This document shows, one piece after another, positions 46,894 to 55,481 of a stretch of DNA of 64,000 nucleotides. The DNA is from Noviherbaspirillum humi (lineage in GTDB: Bacteria > Pseudomonadota > Gammaproteobacteria > Burkholderiales > Burkholderiaceae_D). A program made the translations under genes and the position numbers. Within the stretch, counting starts at the first letter, position 1; the number at the start of each line of letters is the position of its first letter. Below the pieces are notes generated by a model. That model was not told the DNA's origin, ran no database searches, and was given only the letters and a program-made list of their open reading frames with translations. The stretch spans positions 1 to 64,000 of the forward strand of contig NZ_FZOT01000001.1 of NCBI RefSeq assembly GCF_900188095.1, given 5' to 3'.

Positions 46894-47592
46894 TCAGGCG
46901 TGAAATCGCCGCAGGCCCGCCACGTCCAGGATCTGGATGCCGCCGTAATCCACCTTCAGCAGGCCGGCCTTCTCCAGCACCTGCAGCGCCTGGTTGGCGC
47001 GCTGGCGCGAAGCGCCGCAGATGTAGCCGATCTCTTCCTGCGAGATCTGCAGCAGGGTATGGGTGCCGGGATAGAGGTGCTCGTTGAACAGGCTGGCGAG
47101 GCAGCGCGCCACCCGGGTATCCACGTCGAGCAGCCGATCCGATTCCACCATGCCGATGAACTGGCCAAGCCGCTCGTTGAGCTGCATCAACAGAAATCGG
47201 GTGAAGGGCAGGCTGGTGTCGAGCAGCCACATGAAGGTCTTGCTGGGCATGCGGGCGATGCGGCTGTCGCGCAGCGCCACCGCGTCGTACTTGCGGACCT
47301 CCTGCTTGAGCAGGGTGCCCTCTCCGAACCAGGCGCCGGCGGCGAGGCCTGTGAAGGTGACGGATTTGCCTTCGGGCGACAGGTTGGTGATCTTCACCAG
47401 CCCTTCCACCACGCCGATCCAGCTGTCCACCATCTCGCCCTTGCGGCAGACGAAGCCGCCCTTGGGCACGAACTGCTCCACCGTCTCGACCTCGACGCGG
47501 GCCATCTGCTCCGGCGTGAGCTGTCGGGCCCAGATCGTGTCGCGCAGCCGTTCCCGGAAGGAAGGCGCGGGGGAAAGCGTGGAGCCAGTCAT
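46894..47592 (-). CDS. Crp/Fnr-family transcriptional regulator
   Basis: This 232-residue protein has a cyclic-nucleotide-type beta-barrel (about 25-130: FVPKGGFVCRKGEMVDSWIGVVEGLVKI and GAWFGEGTLL) and a winged helix-turn-helix (about 175-225: ISQEEIGYICGASRQRANQALQVLEKAGLL). There is no FNR-type N-terminal Cys cluster, so it does not look like an oxygen sensor by Fe-S. It is divergent from the acyl-CoA ligase/ABC operon, about 200 bases apart, and is the likely regulator of that operon. Confidence 0.87.
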   Translation of the reverse strand: MTGSTLSPAPSFRERLRDTIWARQLTPEQMARVEVETVEQFVPKGGFVCRKGEMVDSWIGVVEGLVKITNLSPEGKSVTFTGLAAGAWFGEGTLLKQEVRKYDAVALRDSRIARMPSKTFMWLLDTSLPFTRFLLMQLNERLGQFIGMVESDRLLDVDTRVARCLASLFNEHLYPGTHTLLQISQEEIGYICGASRQRANQALQVLEKAGLLKVDYGGIQILDVAGLRRFHA

Positions 47593-47794
47593 GAGCCAGG
47601 TTGCTATCGGGTCGGTTTATCAGTAGATTGTCAGCAGGATGACAGCGTGCCTCGATGCCGCTGCCCTAGTATCGACAAAAACACAAACAGGAGACATTGT
47701 AAGCGCAGACGATGCCGCGCTCCACGCCGGCACCTCGCGCTTGCGGTTCCAGTCTCCACCGATTCTCTGCAGTCCGAACACGGAAAGAGTGAAG

Positions 47795-49744
47795 ATGGTG
47801 GATGAGACGACCGGCATGACCTTCCCCCGGATCCTGCTGCGCCATGCGCAGGTCCGGCCGGAACGGCCCGCCTACCGCGAAAAGGATCTGGGCATCTGGC
47901 AGACGGTCAGCTGGGCCCGGACCGCCGAGGAAGTGCGTGCGCTGGCTTGCGGCCTCGCCGCGATGGGCTTCAGGCGCGGCATGAACCTGGCAATCATCGG
48001 CGACAACCGGCCGCGCCTGTACTGGGCGATGATCGCGGCGCAATGCCTGGGCGGCGTCGCCGTGCCGCTGTACCAGGATGCGCCAGCAGCCGACATGGCC
48101 TACGTGCTGGACGATGCCGAGATCGATTTCGCCGTGGCGGAAAACCAGGAGCAGGTCGACAAGCTGCTGGAGATCAAGCAGAGCGTTTCCCGCCTTTCCC
48201 ACATCATCTACGAAGACCCGCGCGGCATGCGCAATTACACCCAGCCGGAACTGCATGCCTACGACCGGGTGCAGGAAATGGGGCGCGAGTTCGAGCGCGA
48301 GCATCCCGACTTCTTCCTGCGCGAGGTGGAGGCCGGCGGTCCGCAGGACGTGGCCGTCATGCTCTACACCTCCGGCACCACCGGCAAGCCCAAGGGCGTG
48401 TGCCAGACCCATGCCTCCTTCATCGCCGCCGCCACCGGCGGCGCCGGCTTCGACAAACTCAGCGAGAAGGACGACATCCTGTCCTACCTGCCGATGGCCT
48501 GGGTCGGCGACCACCTGTTTTCCTATGCCCAGGCGCTGGCGGCCGGCTTCACCGTCAACTGCCCGGAGTCGGCCGACACCGTGATGAACGACATGCGCGA
48601 GATCGGCCCCACCTATTACTTCGCGCCGCCGCGCATCTTCGAGAACATGCTGACCACCGTCATGATCCGCATGGAGGATGCCGGCTGGATCAAGCGCACC
48701 CTGTTCCACCACTACATGGAGGTGGCGCGCCGGGTCGGCGCCGACATCCTGGACGGCAAGCCGGTCGGCGCGCTCGACCGCCTGCGCTACCAGCTCGGCA
48801 AGCTTTTCGTCTACGGCCCGCTGAAGAACGTGCTCGGCCTGTCTCGGGTGCGGGTGGCTTACACCGCCGGCGCCGCCATCGGCCCCGACCTGTTCCGCTT
48901 CTACCGCTCCATTGGCGTGAACCTGAAGCAGCTGTACGGCTCCACCGAGACCTGCGCCTATGTCTGCCTGCAGCCGGACGGCAAGATCAAGTTCGACAGC
49001 GTCGGCCTGCCGGCGCCGGGCGTGGAAGTGAAGCTGGCCGACAATGGCGAAGTGCTGGTGCGCTCCGCCTCGGTCATGAGCGAATACTACAAGCGGCCCG
49101 ACGCCACCGCCGAGGTAATGGACGCCGAGGGCTATTTCCATACCGGCGATGCCGGCTTTTTCGATTCCGACGGCAGCCTGAAGATCATCGACCGTGCCGC
49201 CGACGTCGGCCGCATGGCGAGCGGCCAGATGTTCGCGCCGAACTTCATCGAAAACAAGCTGAAGTTCTTTCCCTTCATCAAGGAAGCGGTCGCCTTCGGC
49301 CACGGCCGCGACATGGTGTGCGCCTTCATCAACATCGACATGGATGCGGTGGGCAACTGGGCGGAGCGGCGCGGCATCCCCTACTCCGGCTACACCGACC
49401 TGGCCGGCAAGCCCGAGACCTACGACCTGATCGCCGAATGCGTGGAAAAGGTGAACGCCGACCTGGCGGGCGAAGCGCTGATGAGCGGCACCCAGATCCA
49501 CCGCTTCCTGGTGCTGCACAAGGAACTCGATCCGGACGACGACGAGCTGACCCGCACCCGAAAGGTGAGGCGCAAGTTCATTTCGGAGAAATACCGGGTG
49601 CTGATCGACGCGCTTTATACCTGCAAGGCGTCGCAGTACATCGAGACCCAGGTGAAGTTCGAGGATGGCCGGCAGGGCATGATCAGCGCCGACCTGAAGA
49701 TCCGCGACGTGAAAACCCATGCGCCGATGAAGCAGGCCGCGTGA
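47795..49744 (+). CDS. AMP-forming acyl-CoA ligase (long-chain FadD-like)
   Basis: This 649-residue adenylating enzyme has the P-loop motif MLYTSGTTGKPKGVC near 188-202, SYLPMAWVGDHLFSYAQAL, YGSTETCAYVCLQPDGKI, and YFHTGDAGFFDSDGSLKIIDRAAD near 445-470. It resembles long-chain fatty acyl-CoA synthetases encoded with LIV-type ABC transporters. It forms acyl-AMP then acyl-CoA. The ATG at 47795 is chosen; the frame runs 52 codons upstream over the divergent promoter region. livG follows 19 bases downstream. Confidence 0.88.
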   Translation: MVDETTGMTFPRILLRHAQVRPERPAYREKDLGIWQTVSWARTAEEVRALACGLAAMGFRRGMNLAIIGDNRPRLYWAMIAAQCLGGVAVPLYQDAPAADMAYVLDDAEIDFAVAENQEQVDKLLEIKQSVSRLSHIIYEDPRGMRNYTQPELHAYDRVQEMGREFEREHPDFFLREVEAGGPQDVAVMLYTSGTTGKPKGVCQTHASFIAAATGGAGFDKLSEKDDILSYLPMAWVGDHLFSYAQALAAGFTVNCPESADTVMNDMREIGPTYYFAPPRIFENMLTTVMIRMEDAGWIKRTLFHHYMEVARRVGADILDGKPVGALDRLRYQLGKLFVYGPLKNVLGLSRVRVAYTAGAAIGPDLFRFYRSIGVNLKQLYGSTETCAYVCLQPDGKIKFDSVGLPAPGVEVKLADNGEVLVRSASVMSEYYKRPDATAEVMDAEGYFHTGDAGFFDSDGSLKIIDRAADVGRMASGQMFAPNFIENKLKFFPFIKEAVAFGHGRDMVCAFINIDMDAVGNWAERRGIPYSGYTDLAGKPETYDLIAECVEKVNADLAGEALMSGTQIHRFLVLHKELDPDDDELTRTRKVRRKFISEKYRVLIDALYTCKASQYIETQVKFEDGRQGMISADLKIRDVKTHAPMKQAA

Positions 49745-49763
49745 ACCGAGGCGAGGACAATCC

Positions 49764-50567
49764 ATGAGCACGGCACAGACCAGGCGGATCGGGGACGTGA
49801 TCCTGAGCCTGAACAACATCTCGCTGGCCTTCGGCGGCGTGAAGGCGCTCACCGACATCTCCTTCGACGTGCGCCAGCACGAGATCCGCGCCATCATCGG
49901 CCCCAACGGCGCCGGCAAGAGCTCGATGCTCAACGTCATCAATGGCGTCTACCACCCGCAGCAGGGCGAGATCATCTTCCGGGGCAAACCGCGGCGCGGC
50001 ATGAACACCTACGAGGCGGCCCGCAGCGGCATTGCCCGCACCTTCCAGAACATCGCCCTGTTCAAGGGCATGACGGTGCTCGACAACATCATGGCCGGCC
50101 GCACCCTGCGCATGAAGAGCAATTTCCTGATGCAGGCGCTGCGCTTCGGCCCGGCGGAACGGGAAGAGATCGCGCACCGGATGAAGGTGGAGGAGATCAT
50201 CGACTTCCTCGAGATCCAGCACATCCGCAAGACCCCGGTCGGCCAGCTGCCCTACGGCCTGCAGAAGCGGGTCGACCTCGCCCGGGCGCTGGCGATGGAG
50301 CCGGAAATCCTGCTGCTGGACGAACCGATGGCCGGCATGAACGTGGAAGAGAAGCAGGACATGTGCCGCTTCATCCTCGACGTGAACGACCAGTTCGGCA
50401 CGACGGTGGTGCTGATCGAGCACGACATGGGCGTGGTAATGGACATCAGCGACCGGGTGGTGGTGCTGGACTATGGGAAGAAGATCGGGGATGGCACGCC
50501 GGATGAGGTGAGGGGGAATGAGGAGGTGATTCGGGCGTACCTTGGTGGAGAGAAGGTGGCGGCGTAG
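49764..50567 (+). CDS. livG: LIV/HAAT-type ABC transporter ATPase (LivG-like)
   Basis: This 267-residue ATPase has Walker A GPNGAGKSS, the LivG-type insert (GMNTYEAARSGIARTFQNIALFKGMTVLDNIMAG), a signature degenerate to LPYGLQKRVDLARAL and Walker B LLLDEPMAGM. The C-terminus is the usual DGTPDEVRGNEEVIRAYLG. It is one of two ATPases of the importer; its partner LivF-like gene is at 54658. After its stop the operon is interrupted by a palindromic repeat before livH. Confidence 0.9.
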   Translation: MSTAQTRRIGDVILSLNNISLAFGGVKALTDISFDVRQHEIRAIIGPNGAGKSSMLNVINGVYHPQQGEIIFRGKPRRGMNTYEAARSGIARTFQNIALFKGMTVLDNIMAGRTLRMKSNFLMQALRFGPAEREEIAHRMKVEEIIDFLEIQHIRKTPVGQLPYGLQKRVDLARALAMEPEILLLDEPMAGMNVEEKQDMCRFILDVNDQFGTTVVLIEHDMGVVMDISDRVVVLDYGKKIGDGTPDEVRGNEEVIRAYLGGEKVAA

Positions 50568-50634
50568 CGCGCTCTAAGCCGGTTTTGCTTGCAAGCGCCA
50601 TGTAAGGAAGGCCCTAACAACCGACTGCTTGATT

Positions 50635-50822
50635 CCCTCCCCTTCAAGGGGAGGGCTAGGGGCGTAGCAGGGGTTTCGCGGAGTATTGCTCCGCGCCTGC
50701 GCAGCCAGCAGCGCTTGCAAGCGCTGCTGTGGGTGGGAATGGGTTTCTGTCGCAAGTAAAGAATGTTCTTCAAGCGCGAAAGAAACCCATCCCCCTCCTA
50801 ACCTCCCCCTTGAAGGGGGAGG
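50635..50822 (+). repeat. Palindromic repeat element, full copy upstream of livH
   Basis: This 188-base element is bounded by CCCTCCCCTTCAAGGGGAGG and CCTCCCCCTTGAAGGGGGAG hairpins. Inside it has a core hairpin GCGGAG..CTCCGC (50679 region), AGCGCTTGCAAGCGCT near 50709, and the outward pair GAATGGGTTTCT (50748 region) with AGAAACCCATCC (50781 region). The same modules occur in reverse order at 54402-54591 and, shortened, at 14947-15080. It carries no gene; the remainder of the 50568-50929 gap (362 bases) shows nothing else but the livH ribosome site. Confidence 0.8.
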
Positions 50823-50929
50823 AACGTTCTATATAGGGTGGGACGTCTTTTAGCAGTGAAACAAAAAGTCGTAGAGAACCGTAGCAAAACCTAAGACGAA
50901 AAAGCAAAGTACCAACGGAGACAACCCGC

Positions 50930-51856
50930 ATGGCATTCTTCCTCGAAACCCTGATCGGCGGCCTGATGGCCGGCATGCTGTATGCGCTGGTGGCGCTCGG
51001 CTTCGTGCTGATCTTCAAGGCGTCCGGCGTGTTCAACTTCGCCCAGGGTGCGATGGTGCTGTTCGCGGCGCTGGCGATGGCGCGCTTCTCCGAATGGCTG
51101 CCGCGCTGGTTCGGCGTGGGCCCGGTGCTGGCCAATATCGGCGCCTTCATCATCGCCGGCGCCATCATGTTCGCCGCCGCCTGGCTGATCGAGCGGCTGG
51201 TGCTGCGCCACCTCGTCAACCAGGAAGGCGCCACCCTGCTGATGGCCACGCTCGGCATCACCTACTTTCTCGAAGGCGTTGGCCAGATCCTGTTCGGCAA
51301 CGACATCTACAAGATCAACATCGGCATGCCGAAGGACCCGGTGTTCGCGTTCGAATCCACCTTCCAGGGCGGCATCCTGATCAACAAGGAAGACATCATC
51401 GCGGCCGCCATTGCCGCCGCGCTGGTGGCCGGCCTGAGCCTGTTCTTCCAGAAGACCGCCACCGGCCGCGCGCTGCGGGCGGTGGCGGACGACCATCAGG
51501 CGGCGCAGTCGATCGGCATTCCGCTCAACCGCATCTGGGTCATCGTCTGGTGCGTGGCCGGGGTGGTGGCGCTGGTGGCCGGCATGATCTGGGGCAGCAA
51601 GCTCGGCGTGCAATTCTCGCTGGCGACAGTGGCGCTGCGGGCGCTGCCGGTGGTGATCCTCGGCGGCCTGACCTCCGTGCCCGGCGCCATCCTCGGCGGC
51701 CTGATCATCGGCGTCGGCGAGAAGCTGTCCGAAGTCTATCTCGGCCCCTTCGTCGGCGGCGGCATCGAGATCTGGTTCGCCTATGTGCTGGCGCTGGTGT
51801 TCCTGCTGTTCCGGCCGCAGGGATTGTTCGGCGAGAAGATCATCGATCGAGTGTAA
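50930..51856 (+). CDS. livH: LIV/HAAT-type ABC transporter permease (LivH-like)
   Basis: This 308-residue protein with about eight membrane helices has the LivH motifs LIGGLMAGMLYALVALGFVLIFKASGVFNFAQGAMV, TLGITYFLEG, RAVADDHQAAQSIGIPLNR (EAA-like cytoplasmic loop) and GGLTSVPGAILGGLIIGVGEKLSE. With LivM it forms the membrane channel. livM follows after 9 bases. It is the first gene downstream of a palindromic repeat copy. Confidence 0.9.
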   Translation: MAFFLETLIGGLMAGMLYALVALGFVLIFKASGVFNFAQGAMVLFAALAMARFSEWLPRWFGVGPVLANIGAFIIAGAIMFAAAWLIERLVLRHLVNQEGATLLMATLGITYFLEGVGQILFGNDIYKINIGMPKDPVFAFESTFQGGILINKEDIIAAAIAAALVAGLSLFFQKTATGRALRAVADDHQAAQSIGIPLNRIWVIVWCVAGVVALVAGMIWGSKLGVQFSLATVALRALPVVILGGLTSVPGAILGGLIIGVGEKLSEVYLGPFVGGGIEIWFAYVLALVFLLFRPQGLFGEKIIDRV

Positions 51857-51865
51857 AGGAAACCC

Positions 51866-52942
51866 ATGCTCTACCGCGAAAACGGCCAGTTCAAGGTCAC
51901 CTACCGCGCCGACCAGCAGATCTTCCCGATCGCGCAGGACCGCGTCGCCATCGGCCTGCTGATCCTGGCAGCCTTCGTCGTGGTGCCGCTGACGGCGAGC
52001 GACTACCTGTTCCGCGCCATCCTCATCCCCTTCCTCATCTTCGCGCTGGCGGCGGTGGGCGTGAACCTGCTGGTGGGCTACTGCGGCCAGATCTCGCTCG
52101 GGTCCGGCGCCTTCATGGCGGTCGGCGCGTATGGCGCCTACAATTTTTTCGTGCGCATCCCGGACATGCCGCTGATCCCGGCGCTGATCCTCGGCGGCCT
52201 CTGCGCCACCGCTTTCGGCATCCTGTTCGGTCTGCCCAGCCTGCGGGTGCGCGGCCTCTACCTCGCGGTGGCGACGCTGGCGGCGCAGTTCTTCAGCGAC
52301 TGGATGTTCCTGCGCGTGAAATGGTTCACCAACGATTCGCCGTCGGGCTCGGTATCGGTGTCGAACCTGCAGGTGTTCGGCCTGCCGCTCGACAGCGCCG
52401 TCAGCAAGTACCTGTTCTGCCTGTGCGTGCTGGCGGTCATCGGCCTGTTGGCCAAGAACCTGGTGCGCGGCGCCATCGGCCGGCAATGGATGGCGATCCG
52501 CGACATGGACGTGGCGGCGGCGGTGATCGGCATCCGGCCGATGTCCGCCAAGCTCTCGGCCTTCGCCATCAGCTCCTTCATCATCGGCGTGGCCGGCGCG
52601 CTGTGGGGCTTCGTCTACCTCGGCTCGTGGGAGCCGGCTGCCTTCTCGGTGGACCAGTCCTTCCGCCTGCTGTTCATGGTGATCATCGGCGGCATGGGCT
52701 CCATTCTCGGCAGCTTTCTGGGCGCGGCCTTCATCGTGGTGCTGCCGATCCTGCTGAGCCAGATGCTGCCGCTGCTGGCCGGGACGGTGGGGCTGAGCAT
52801 CTCCACCGCCACCATCTCGCATATCGAACTGATGATCTTCGGCGGTCTGATCGTGTGGTTCCTGGTCGTGGAGCCTCACGGCCTGGCCAAGCTGTGGTCG
52901 GTCGGCAAGCAGAAGCTGCGGGTCTGGCCATTTCCGTACTAG
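51866..52942 (+). CDS. livM: LIV/HAAT-type ABC transporter permease (LivM-like)
   Basis: This 358-residue protein has an N-terminal cytosolic stretch, then about nine helices with the LivM motifs ALAAVGVNLLVGYCGQISLGSGAFMAVGAY, GLPSLRVRGLYLAVATLA, RDMDVAAAVIGIRPMSAKL (cytoplasmic coupling loop) and IIGGMGSILGSFLGAAFIVVLP. It pairs with LivH. An AAGGAAA site precedes the ATG. The substrate-binding protein gene follows after 87 bases. Confidence 0.9.
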   Translation: MLYRENGQFKVTYRADQQIFPIAQDRVAIGLLILAAFVVVPLTASDYLFRAILIPFLIFALAAVGVNLLVGYCGQISLGSGAFMAVGAYGAYNFFVRIPDMPLIPALILGGLCATAFGILFGLPSLRVRGLYLAVATLAAQFFSDWMFLRVKWFTNDSPSGSVSVSNLQVFGLPLDSAVSKYLFCLCVLAVIGLLAKNLVRGAIGRQWMAIRDMDVAAAVIGIRPMSAKLSAFAISSFIIGVAGALWGFVYLGSWEPAAFSVDQSFRLLFMVIIGGMGSILGSFLGAAFIVVLPILLSQMLPLLAGTVGLSISTATISHIELMIFGGLIVWFLVVEPHGLAKLWSVGKQKLRVWPFPY

Positions 52943-53029
52943 CGCTGTTTTACAAGAAGAAGCTGCGGTCCGCCGCAGTCCATTGAGAGTTGGCGCCCGG
53001 GAGGCCGGGCTTGATTCGAGGAGAGACAC

Positions 53030-54358
53030 ATGAAGATGCGACACCTGGTTCTGGCATCCGCTACGCTGGCCGCGGCGGCCACGACGGTATTCACCAATGC
53101 CTACGCGCAGGCGAAGGAGCAGTACGTGCCGGTCCTGTCCTACCGCACCGGTCCCTACGCGCCCAACGGCGTGCCCTGGGCCAACGGCTTCGTCGACTAC
53201 CTGAAGCTGGTGAATGCGCGCGGCGGCATCAACGGCGTCAAGATCGCCTTCGAGGAGTGCGAGACCGCCTACGACACCGCCCGCAGCGTGGAATGCTATG
53301 AGCGCCTGAAGGGCAAGGGCGCATCCTTCGTGCAGCCCCTGTCCACCGGCGCCACCTTCGCCCTGACCGAGAAGGCGCCGCAGGACAAGGTGCCGGTGGT
53401 GACCGTCGGCTACGGCCGCAGCGAGAGCGCCGACGGCACCGTGTTCAAGTGGAACTTCCCGGTGGCCGGCACCTACTGGGTCGCCGCCGACGCCATCCTG
53501 CAAGCCATCGCCAAGAAGGAAGGCGGCGGCATGGACAAGCTCAAGGGCAAGAAGATCGCCCTGGTCTACCACGACAGCCCGTTCGGCAAGGAACCGATCC
53601 CGCTGATGCAGGAACGCGCCCGCCTCAACGGCTTCGACCTGCAGCTGCTGCCGGTCACCGCGCCGGGCGTGGAGCAGAAGGCAACCTGGCTGCAGGTGCG
53701 GCAGGCGCGCCCGGACTACGTGGTGCTGTGGGGCTGGGGCGTGATGAACTCCACCGCCATCAAGGAAGCCCAGGCCACCGGCTATCCGCGCGAGAAGATG
53801 TACGGCGTCTGGTGGGCCGGCGCCGAGCCGGACGTGAAGGACGTGGCCGACGGCGCCAAGGGCTACAACGCGGTGACCATGCAGCACGGCGCCGAGCCGC
53901 AGTCCAAGGTGGTGAAGGACGTCCTGGCGATGGTGCACGACAAGGGCCAGGGCACCGGCCCGCGCGAGGAAGTCGGTCAGGTGCTGTACATGCGCGGCGC
54001 GATGAGCGCCATGATCGGCGTGGAAGGCGTGCGCGCCGCCCAGGAACGCTATGGCCGTGGCAAGGTAATGACCGGCGAGCAGGTGCGCTGGGGCCTGGAA
54101 AACCTCGACCTGACGCAGGCCAAGCTGGACGCCCTCGGCTTCGCCGGCGTCATGCGCCCGGTGAGCACCTCCTGCACCGACCACATGGGTTCCGCCTGGG
54201 CGCGCATCCATACCTGGGACGGCAAGCAGTGGAAGTTTACCTCCGACTGGATCCAGGCCGACGAGCAGATCATCAAGCCGCTGGTGAAGAACACCGCCGC
54301 GAAATACGCGCAGGAGAAGAAGCTGACGCCAAGGACGCCGGCGGAGTGTCAGAGCTGA
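53030..54358 (+). CDS. ABC transporter substrate-binding protein (LIV/HAAT type)
   Basis: This 442-residue periplasmic protein has a signal peptide ending TNAYA (about residue 26). The two-lobed Peripla_BP_6 fold is seen in VPVLSYRTGPYAPNGVPWANG, YLKLVNARGGINGVKIAF, ALVYHDSPFGKEPIPLMQERA and YVVLWGWGVMNSTAIKEA. Neither the ligand nor homology to known LivJ/LivK specificity can be read by eye. The two CoA ligases around the cluster argue for an organic acid instead of an amino acid, which is inference. GGAGAG precedes the ATG. Confidence 0.88.
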   Translation: MKMRHLVLASATLAAAATTVFTNAYAQAKEQYVPVLSYRTGPYAPNGVPWANGFVDYLKLVNARGGINGVKIAFEECETAYDTARSVECYERLKGKGASFVQPLSTGATFALTEKAPQDKVPVVTVGYGRSESADGTVFKWNFPVAGTYWVAADAILQAIAKKEGGGMDKLKGKKIALVYHDSPFGKEPIPLMQERARLNGFDLQLLPVTAPGVEQKATWLQVRQARPDYVVLWGWGVMNSTAIKEAQATGYPREKMYGVWWAGAEPDVKDVADGAKGYNAVTMQHGAEPQSKVVKDVLAMVHDKGQGTGPREEVGQVLYMRGAMSAMIGVEGVRAAQERYGRGKVMTGEQVRWGLENLDLTQAKLDALGFAGVMRPVSTSCTDHMGSAWARIHTWDGKQWKFTSDWIQADEQIIKPLVKNTAAKYAQEKKLTPRTPAECQS

Positions 54359-54401
54359 GGAGGTTCCTTCCCCATAAAGGACACTCCTCCATAAAGGACG
54401 C

Positions 54402-54591
54402 CCCTCCCCCTTCAAGGGGGGAGGTTGGGAGGGGGATGGGTTTCTTTTGCAGCCAAAGGACTTTTTTTAAGCGCATCAGAAACCCATCCCCACCCACGAA
54501 TGCGCTTGCAAGTGCATTCGGCTGCGCAGGCGCGGAGCAGTGCTCCGCGAAACCCCTGCTACGCTCCCAACCCTCTCCCTGAGGGAGAGGG
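54402..54591 (-). repeat. Palindromic repeat element, full copy downstream of the binding-protein gene
   Basis: This 190-base copy has the modules of 50635-50822 in reverse-complement order: CCTCCCCCTTCAAGGGGG hairpin, GGATGGGTTTC, GAAACCCATCC, GCGCTTGCAAGTGC, CGGAGCAGTGCTCCG core hairpin, then CCCTCTCCCTGAGGGAGAGG. A shared stretch of about 40 bases around GCGTAGCAGGGGTTTCGCGGAG is nearly identical between the copies. It lies in the 299-base gap between the binding-protein gene and livF. Confidence 0.8.
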
Positions 54592-54657
54592 AGTTTCTTT
54601 AGAAGAGGAAGGCGTCTCCAGTCGGGCAAGGCAGGTCAACCAACTACCCACCACACC

Positions 54658-55467
54658 ATGCAACCCACCACCGCCATCCTCAACGTCAACGGCATCGAAG
54701 TCATCTACAACCACGTCATCCTGGTCCTGAAGGGCGTATCGCTGAAGGTGCCGGAAGGCAGCATCGTCGCCATCCTCGGCGGCAATGGCGCCGGCAAGAC
54801 CACCACCCTGCGCGCCGTCAGCAACCTGCTGCGCGGCGAGCGCGGCGAAGTGACCAAGGGCAGCATCGAGCTGCGCGGGGAACGGATCGAGAACCTGTCG
54901 CCGGCCGACCTGGTGCAGCGCGGCGTGGTGCAGGTGATGGAGGGCCGCCACTGCTTCGCCCACCTCACCATCGAGGAAAACCTGCTGACCGGCGCCTACA
55001 CCCGGCGCGACAAGGGCGAGGTCGCCGCCAACCTCGACAAGGTCTATACCTACTTCCCGCGCCTGAAGACGCGCCGCACCTCGCAGGCCGCCTACACCTC
55101 CGGCGGCGAGCAGCAGATGTGCGCCATCGGCCGGGCGTTGATGGCCAGTCCGCGCATGGTGCTGCTGGACGAACCGTCGATGGGCCTGGCGCCGCAGATC
55201 GTGGAGGAAGTGTTCACCATCGTGAAGGACCTGAACCAGAAGGAAAAAGTGACCTTCCTGCTGGCCGAGCAGAACACCGGCATCGCCCTGCGCTATGCCG
55301 AGTTCGGCTACATCCTGGAAAACGGCCGGGTGGTGATGGAAGGCCGCGCCGCCGACCTCGGCGCCAACGAAGACGTCAAGGAGTTCTACCTCGGCATGTC
55401 GGGCGCCGGCCGCAAGAGCTTTCGCGACATGAAGTTCTACCGCCGCCGCAAGCGCTGGCTGGCCTGA
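54658..55467 (+). CDS. livF: LIV/HAAT-type ABC transporter ATPase (LivF-like)
   Basis: This 269-residue ATPase has Walker A GGNGAGKTT, RGVVQVMEGRHCFAHLTIEENLLTGAYTR (LivF-type), signature TSGGEQQMCAIGRALM, Walker B MVLLDEPSMGLAPQ and LLAEQNTGIALRYAEFGYILENGRVV. The C-terminal tail is longer than in E. coli LivF (GAGRKSFRDMKFYRRRKRW). It completes the importer and is followed after 14 bases by the PaaK-like ligase gene. Confidence 0.9.
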   Translation: MQPTTAILNVNGIEVIYNHVILVLKGVSLKVPEGSIVAILGGNGAGKTTTLRAVSNLLRGERGEVTKGSIELRGERIENLSPADLVQRGVVQVMEGRHCFAHLTIEENLLTGAYTRRDKGEVAANLDKVYTYFPRLKTRRTSQAAYTSGGEQQMCAIGRALMASPRMVLLDEPSMGLAPQIVEEVFTIVKDLNQKEKVTFLLAEQNTGIALRYAEFGYILENGRVVMEGRAADLGANEDVKEFYLGMSGAGRKSFRDMKFYRRRKRWLA

Positions 55468-55481
55468 TCCCTCTTCTTCTC

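Noticed and set aside
47593-47794. FNR/CRP box in the divergent region
   Set aside because: I looked for a TTGAT-N4-ATCAA or TGTGA-N6-TCACA type palindrome and found none good enough to report.
50891-54415. 1174-codon minus-strand frame opposite livH, livM and the binding protein
   Set aside because: The product is low-complexity His/Gln/Arg/Asp-rich and has no family; the three plus-strand genes explain the region.
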